60,000 bases of DNA from Cristatella mucedo. Taxonomy: Eukaryota; Bryozoa; Phylactolaemata; Cristatellidae. The stretch is from contig WPIO01000046.1 in assembly GCA_009760855.2 (NCBI GenBank), positions 2,816,501 to 2,876,500 of the forward strand, given 5' to 3'. The notes under the pieces were generated by a model. It did not search any database. It was given only the letters and a program-made list of their open reading frames with translations, and was not told where the DNA came from. Within the stretch, counting starts at the first letter, position 1; each line of letters starts with the position of its first letter. A program made the translations under genes and the position numbers. This document shows positions 54,682-60,000 of this stretch, one piece after another.

Positions 54682-55707
54682 ATGATTAACGGTAAAATAT
54701 ACGCAAGTAAGAACAAACTTTACAGAGGAAGTGTTCAAGAAGCATTAGATCTAGAAAATAAACTTACTAATTTAGAAAGTTTACGTGTTGCTAGTATTCT
54801 TGATAACAGTCAAGAGATCCAAAGAATTTAATCAGAAATGGTTGCAAGAGGTAGAGTTGAACACGAACTAAATGAACGTGCATTAGAGAAATCAACTGAT
54901 AACTCTGGTAATATTGTTATTGATAAACTAAAGAGAGTTAGACCATCACTTACAGTTCAAATGGAACAAAAAGGAGAAGCTAAAAGATTGTTAGAGTATA
55001 AAGCACAATTAGATATTTCTAGTATAATACAAAAAGGATTTGCTGCTATTGCTGAAGGAAACCCTAAAAAAGCAGTAGCTATTGCAAATCAAGCTAAGGC
55101 ATATTCTGCTAATCCAGATGTGAGACAAGCAATTGATACACTTCAAAAAGGAATTACAGAATATCTTAATGTTAATCCTTCAACTGGTAAGAAACCTAGT
55201 AAGAGAATTAGAAAAGCAAAAGTGGTTCAAGAAACTGTTGTTCAAGAACCTGTTGTTCAAGAACCAGTAGTGCCAGTTGTTCAATCTGACACAGATACTC
55301 TAAAAGAAAAGAAACAATATCTTCTTGATAAAATAAAAGCTAAAGGATCAGTATCTAATAGTGTAAGAAGTGCTATAGAAAGTATGAGAGTAGTAGATAC
55401 AAATTCATTTGATTCAGATACAGTATTTCTCCCTTCACAATTGAGAGCTTTGGATTCAAGAAAACCTGTAGAAAATGTGATTTATAGTTATCTTAATTAT
55501 ACTGGAAAAGGAATAGAGATAGTTCCATTGTTTGTAAAATCTGAAAAAGAAGTACTTGATAAACTTGATTTATGGTTAAGTGAACTTGCTGCTGGAAATA
55601 GAGGTGTAATAAGTTTAATCAGTGCTGCTGTTGATTGTCTTGCTACATCTCGAAAAACATCAAAGAAATATGTTGCAAAGATAAACAATGTTTTACATAA
55701 TATATAG
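54682..55707 (+). pseudogene. Conserved unknown viral protein between ATPase and minor capsid (one in-frame TAA)
   Basis: The frame is continuous from ATG 54682 to TAG 55705 (341 codons) with one TAA at 54829 (codon 50). The N-terminus is helical. Residues about 60-150 (RALEKSTDNSGNIVIDK ... LLEYKAQLDISSIIQKG) are conserved in the old copy at 38.5-39.5 kb, so this part was under selection. A basic segment follows (KKPSKRIRKAK), then a VVQEPVVQEPVV repeat and a C-terminal domain. The stop TAG is itself part of the TATATAG motif of the next gene. Family unknown; its position among morphogenesis genes suggests a virion or assembly protein. Confidence 0.72.
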
Positions 55708-55709
55708 AA
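55701..55709 (+). promoter_or_regulatory. TATATAGAA start-site motif, containing the upstream stop codon
   Basis: The TAG at 55705-55707 terminates the upstream gene, and the motif abuts the ATG at 55710. Confidence 0.6.
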
Positions 55710-56579
55710 ATGAGTGACTTGGTAAAAACTGCTATTTATATATATATAAAAAGCCTTGAAAGTATTAGAAAAACTAGTCAAGCAAGTAAAGAAGGACATG
55801 TTTTCAATATAACTGGTACTACTAATCCAATCAGGGCAAAAGTTAATACACCAATATTATTAAGAGGTAACAACTTTAAGATCTGTTTTAAGAAATTCGC
55901 TGCGAGTAATTCTATTAGAAATATAACTGAAACTAATAATACTTTTGTTGATAGAGTTACAGGTGGGTCAGAACAAACGGTAACATTAAGACCTGGAATA
56001 TATGGTGGTACAACTGATGATATAAATGTTGGTATTGCTGATCCAATTAATAATTCAATTACACAATCTGGAGCAACAACGGACAAGTTTCAAATAGGTC
56101 TTGATACCGCAACCTCAAACTCATGGATTATATTACCTGTCGGATGGACATTCCTTGCAAGTAAATCTACTCTTTCTACTATGTTAGGATTTAGTGCTGC
56201 TGCTTATACTACACTTTCAGCTGCTGACTTTGCTAAGATGTATCCTGATATTACACCTGTTGCTTGTGTTCCTAACGCTAAAGTTATTTCTGAGAAAGGA
56301 GTTTTTGTTACTAATATTGATTTTATAGTTGTATATTATAATATGGTTGCTAGTGGAACTAGTTTTATAAATGGGATTGAATCACAAGTATTGGCTAGTT
56401 TTCCTTATGATGCCTATCCATGGAACTTAATGATTTATGAACCAAAAACTATTGAGTATCATAATGTTGCTAATGATTCTATCTCTGAAATAGTAATTAC
56501 TATTACTGATCAAAATCAAAATCTAATAGATTTTAATTTTCAAAATATTACAGTTGCTATAGAAATTCTTGAAGTTTAA
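55710..56579 (+). CDS. Minor capsid (penton-type) protein 1
   Basis: An intact 289-codon frame. After a short helical N-terminus it shows the Polinton minor-capsid pattern: HVFNITGTTNPI, a beta-rich core, RPGIYGGTTDDIN (the G-x-Y turn before the helix), STMLGFSAAAY, and a C-terminal D-Q-N-Q-N-L-I-D-F ... VAIEILEV strand pair. This single jelly-roll protein would form the pentons. An older copy lies at 37.9-38.4 kb. It is followed by a paralogue in the same orientation, 8 bases away. This gene is undamaged here, unlike most neighbours. Confidence 0.78.
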   Translation: MSDLVKTAIYIYIKSLESIRKTSQASKEGHVFNITGTTNPIRAKVNTPILLRGNNFKICFKKFAASNSIRNITETNNTFVDRVTGGSEQTVTLRPGIYGGTTDDINVGIADPINNSITQSGATTDKFQIGLDTATSNSWIILPVGWTFLASKSTLSTMLGFSAAAYTTLSAADFAKMYPDITPVACVPNAKVISEKGVFVTNIDFIVVYYNMVASGTSFINGIESQVLASFPYDAYPWNLMIYEPKTIEYHNVANDSISEIVITITDQNQNLIDFNFQNITVAIEILEV

Positions 56580-56587
56580 TATAGAAA
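56577..56587 (+). promoter_or_regulatory. TAATATAGAAA start-site motif overlapping the upstream stop
   Basis: TAA of minor capsid 1 runs into TATAG before the ATG at 56588. Confidence 0.55.
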
Positions 56588-57490
56588 ATGTCAATAAGAT
56601 TAACTGGAACTAGTAGTTCTGAATCGAAAACATTATCTCCACCTCTTATGCTTGGATCTGATTCAGGTTATAATAAAATTGGATTACGAAGAGTAGAGTT
56701 TACTTATACTAATAAAGTAATATTAAATGTTATTAAAGATGTAAATGATAAACTTTGGTTTAAGTGATCTATGACTGATATAAGTAGTGCATATATTACA
56801 ATTGCTCCTGGTTATTATGATTCAAATAAAATAACTGCTGCTCTAAATAAAGCATTATCAGATCCTCAAGTGAAAACTATTGTTGCTCAAAATGGATCAA
56901 CGACAACATCAACAGTTAGTGATTTTTATGATACAACTAAAAGAAATAGTACAGGTATAAAATTTAGTGTTGATACAGATGATAGAATATTATTACAAGT
57001 AGTTGGTGATTATGTTGTTCTACTCGGAAGCAATTCTGATGTTGCTGTAAATTTCATCGGTGATACTCTTGGTTTTAATTCAAATCAACAAGGAACATTT
57101 GATAGTTCTCTTGTAGTTGGAACACCATATGAAGCAATAGAAAAAACAATGTATTTTGCTGGTATCTTCAAAGCATGGAATACAATGTTATTACCAGATA
57201 ATAAAGGAATAAGATGGATAAGTGTTGATTGTGATTTAGTTGATCCTTTTAACAATTACGTAGAAAGAAGAAAAGAATTTTTAGATCAATGCACATCTTT
57301 ATATATTATAGATATTGATGATATTAGTCCAGGTGAAAAGGTTGATCTACATATTCCTCATGTATTATATTTACCAACACATGGTGATGTAGATGCAATA
57401 AGTAGTTTTAAAATAGGATTAAGTGATCAAAATGGAAATGCTGTAGATATAATTAGTGATGTAGTTGTAACAATAGAAATTTCAAAGTAA
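56588..57490 (+). pseudogene. Minor capsid (penton-type) protein 2 (one in-frame TGA)
   Basis: The frame from ATG 56588 to TAA 57488 (300 codons) is interrupted by one TGA at 56765-56767. It follows the same layout as minor capsid 1: YITIAPGYYDSNKITAAL (the G-x-Y turn and helix), GDTLGFNSNQQG, CDLVDPFNN, and a C-terminal SFKIGLSDQNGNAVDI ... VVVTIEISK strand pair equivalent to the ITDQNQNLIDF ... VAIEILEV of its neighbour. This resembles the classical Polinton mCP more closely than copy 1 does. An ATG three bases after the TGA (56771) leaves a 239-codon open frame that lacks the first strands. Confidence 0.78.
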
Positions 57491-57499
57491 TATAGAGCA
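57488..57499 (+). promoter_or_regulatory. TAATATAGAGCA start-site motif overlapping the upstream stop
   Basis: The stop TAA of minor capsid 2 joins TATAG before the ATG at 57500. Confidence 0.5.
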
Positions 57500-58094
57500 A
57501 TGGGTAGCTATGTGAGAATTGGTCATCATAGAATACATGGAGGCAAATATCGTGGCTCTGGAGCAAAATTTGATAATGCTCTTGATATCTCTAAGAAAGT
57601 TTTAGGCACTACAAGTACTGCTGTTGATGCAGGATTAAATATTGCAAACAAAGGTATTGAAATGCATCAAGCAGGAAAACTTACTGAACTACAAACAAAG
57701 AAAGAAAAGATAGATCAAGATTATGCTGTTAAACGAAGAGAGATGGATGATAAACTTGAAGGAGGAAAAAGAAAGAAAAAACTTGAATATGAGCTTGAAA
57801 AAAAGATGAAGATTATGATAGAAAGATGAAAAAGATGGATCTCCAACTAAAGAAAGTTATGCTTGAACAGGTTACTAAGAAAAATCTAAGAAAGGTAGCA
57901 AGACAAAGATAGAAGAAGAATCAGAAGTAGAAGACTATTCAGAGACTCTTAAAGAGAATGATACTAAAGCATATAAGGAAATAGCAAAAGTAATTAATGA
58001 TAAAGCTGTTGTTCCTTATACATCTTCTAGAATTGATACTTATGGTGGAGACATTAGGAAAAAATTAGGTGCTGGATTATATGTTCAAAAATAA
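57500..58094 (+). pseudogene. Gly-rich/coiled-coil virion-type protein with possible protease site
   Basis: The first 109 codons are open. The N-terminus RIGHHRIHGGKYRGSG contains I-H-G-G, matching the (M/I/L)-x-G-G cleavage rule of adenovirus-type proteases. It continues into a strongly charged coiled coil (KKEKIDQDYAVKRREMDDKL). After a frameshift near 57820 the frame has TGA at 57864 and TAA at 57876, then runs on (KKGSKTKIEEESEVEDYSET ... GGDIRKKLGAGLYVQK) to TAA at 58092. It may be a scaffold or cement protein processed by the protease at 53.2 kb; this is inference from position and motif. Confidence 0.58.
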
Positions 58095-58122
58095 GACTTT
58101 TAGTTTTTTATACAGAGAAGAA

Positions 58123-59647
58123 ACGGCAAGTGCATCTATCGATAGTATACTTGAACTTGGAGATCCTGAGTTCCCAGAGTATAAACTTTGAGTTTATCAA
58201 TTTAGAGAGTTTTATCAAACTAATGGAAATGAAACTGATAATGTTACTTCTAAACTAGTTACATTCATTGTTCCTGGTGAACAACAAACGTGTTATGTCC
58301 TATCTGATGGTTATCGTCTACTTGAAGGACAAGTACAAGTCATAACTGCTCCTGGTGGAAGTCCTGTTACTCCTAATAGAAATCTTACATTAAGTCTTGT
58401 TAATAATGCTGGTGCATGGTTGTCTAGTAGTATGAGAGTTAGACTTGGTACTGAAGAGATTGAAAGTCTCCCACTAAAAGAAGGAGTTGGAAGTGTTTCA
58501 ACACTAATGGGTCTTCTATGTTATCCGAATGAATATAACAGAACTGAAGGTCCTGCTACAGGATGGAGAAAAGATGAAGCAAGTGGAATTGACGATTTAT
58601 CTACAGGTCTTCCTTCTTATGTTAGTCCTAATGCTTCTAGAGCAAGTGCTTCAAACAGTGGATATGTAGTTAGAAGAGGAATTATAAATAACACTACTGA
58701 TGAAGTTGGAGACTTTAGCATTGCATTACCTCTAGCAAGAATCTCTGGTTTTTGTGCTGATATGAATACAATTCTTTATAATATTCCATTTACACTTGAA
58801 TTGACAAGAGTTGGTGGATTTGATAGAGATATTATTTTGACTAATGCAAGTGGCGGTGCAAATGACCAAAATAATGCAGTGGCTACGAATGGAAGTGGTT
58901 CTGTTGCTATTGCTAATGGACAAGGTGTCTATACTGCTTTCAGAACTGCAATGTCAAAAATGAGACGTTTTGTTCTATGTGCTGTTCCAAAAGAAAGTAT
59001 TCAAAGAGCACTTGCAGATATCTCAAGTGAAAGATCTAAAAAAAATAAGGCTTAATTACAGAGTTAGACGATATGAAAATATTAATGTAAATAGTCTCAA
59101 CCAAAACCTTAGATTTACTAAAACTCTATCCGTTCAAAATACAATTGATAAAGTTAGATGGTTGATTGTTGCAGCTCAAAATACTAATAAATATGATGAT
59201 TACACTGGTAATCCTTGTACTTACAATCATTGTGACATTAAGAGTGTTTCAGTTCTTGCTAATGGATCAAAACAATATCCTGCTGTTCCAAGATCTCGTG
59301 AGCCTAAAAAAGATAAGTGTGCACCTGCATATATGGATTTCACGACTTTCAGAAAACAATATTTTGGTGTTAATGAGATTGCAAATCCTGTTGGTGTTAC
59401 TTTCTCAGAGTGGATGAAACATTATCCTATTTATGTTATTGATCTTCAATACAATGATGAACCTCTTAGAGTAACATCTAGACTTGATGTGACTGTTGAA
59501 TTCAATAGTAGTTTACCTAATGGTACTACAATAATACTCCACTACTTGACTATTTGTGAGAATAGTGCTGAACTAACTTCAAATAGAAGTGGTGCTAATT
59601 TCACTTGCTGCAAAGGAATGATGGTTTACGATGGAAAAGATTTTTAA
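58123..59647 (+). pseudogene. MCP: Major capsid protein, double jelly-roll type (start changed to ACG, one TGA, one frameshift)
   Basis: About 507 codons. The frame begins at ACG GCA AGT (58123), preceded by TTATACAGAGAAG, so an original ATG is likely to have mutated there. A TGA lies at 58189-58191 and a frameshift at about 59037-59046, in an A run. Features: SKLVTFIVPG near the N-terminus, an extended beta-rich core (LPLARISGFCADMNTILYN and FTLELTRVGG), then RRYENINVNSLNQNLRF, FRKQYFGVNE, YPIYVIDLQYNDEPLR and SLPNGTTIILHYLT in the second jelly roll. Size, position after the mCP genes and this pattern fit Polinton/adintovirus MCPs, which build T-numbered icosahedral shells. Confidence 0.85.
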
Positions 59648-59670
59648 TAAAATTATAATGACTAAATATA

Positions 59671-60000
59671 ATGCAAAAAACAAATTTTATTCAAGGGAGT
59701 GATGATTGGAAGAGAGCTATGAGTGTAAATATTGATGGTGGCTCAGAAGTGTATTCTGTTTTAGGAAATGATATGGTTTTTGGTTCACAAATTGATTATG
59801 ATATAGAATTAATTGCTAATAGAAAACTAAAAAATATATTGCTAATTCACAACCTATGAAATTCCCACAAATGCTATTTGGTAAAGTGTTTGAACCAATT
59901 GCAGCAAAATATTTAGAAATGAAATCAGATAGACAGATTGAAAGTGCAAATGAACGTTTTACTAGTGATGGAGTTTATAGATATTCACCTGATGGTGTTA
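59671..60000 (+). pseudogene. YqaJ/lambda-type viral exonuclease, partial at window end
   Basis: Begins MQKTNFIQGSDDWKRAM; the QGSDDWK start, GGSEVYSVLG, then after a frameshift near 59831 (A run) MLFGKVFEPIAAKYLE and YRYSPDGV match the Q-x-x-x-W, G-S-x, G-x-x-x-E-P and S-P-D-G boxes of YqaJ recombinase exonucleases. The E of FEP and D of PDG are metal-binding residues. The gene runs off the window. It would act in replication or recombination of the element's linear DNA. Confidence 0.8.

Noticed and set aside
1-60000. CRISPR arrays, rRNA genes or bacterial operons
   Set aside because: No regularly spaced direct repeats with unique spacers, no rRNA signatures and no Shine-Dalgarno-linked gene runs. 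The context is eukaryotic.

Overview
This window is nuclear DNA of a metazoan, most likely an invertebrate. The evidence is non-LTR retrotransposons of the L2/CR1 kind on both strands, a GTF2IRD2/ZBED-like hAT DNA transposon, and one spliced host gene with GT-AG introns (a secreted Kunitz-domain protein, 29.5-31.5 kb). I cannot name the species. Large parts (1-10 kb, 16-37 kb, 40-47 kb) are mosaics of 5'-truncated, nested and decayed LINE copies separated by host DNA in which I see no gene.

The striking content is an AT-rich, gene-dense foreign element of the Maverick/Polinton-adintovirus class, present as two large blocks and one old fragment. Block 1 (about 10.08-16.0 kb) has an inverted repeat at its left edge, a protein-primed family B DNA polymerase gene and a run of small genes that includes three tandem paralogues. 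It stops at a host repeat. Block 2 (47.99 kb to the window end) begins inside a fibre gene abutting a hAT element. It carries three fibre-like genes, an adenovirus pX-like membrane gene, an HNH-AP2 endonuclease, a phospholipase A2-type protein, a zinc-ribbon/adenain-like protease, a packaging ATPase, two minor-capsid paralogues, a double-jelly-roll-type major capsid protein and the start of a YqaJ-like exonuclease. The fragment at about 37.9-40.0 kb (minus strand) is a diverged copy of the ATPase / unknown / minor capsid segment in the same order. I found no integrase in the window.

Nearly every gene in blocks 1 and 2 starts a few bases after a TATATAG(A/G)-type motif. Stop codons are often part of that motif, and two divergent gene pairs share intergenic spaces of only 8 and 20 bases. 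The set covers replication (PolB, exonuclease), packaging (ATPase), maturation (protease), shell (MCP, two mCPs), attachment (fibres) and membrane penetration (pX-like, PLA2), so the source was a virion-forming element.

The copy here is broken. PolB alone has six in-frame TAA codons, one in-frame TGA and two frameshifts. Across the element in-frame stops are about eleven TAA and seven TGA but no TAG, and many frameshifts lie in A/T homopolymers. This pattern fits C-to-T decay plus homopolymer indels (biological or assembly error). Reassignment of UAA to Gln is the less likely alternative, because genes also end in TAA and because the host-type hAT transposase carries the same kind of TAA.
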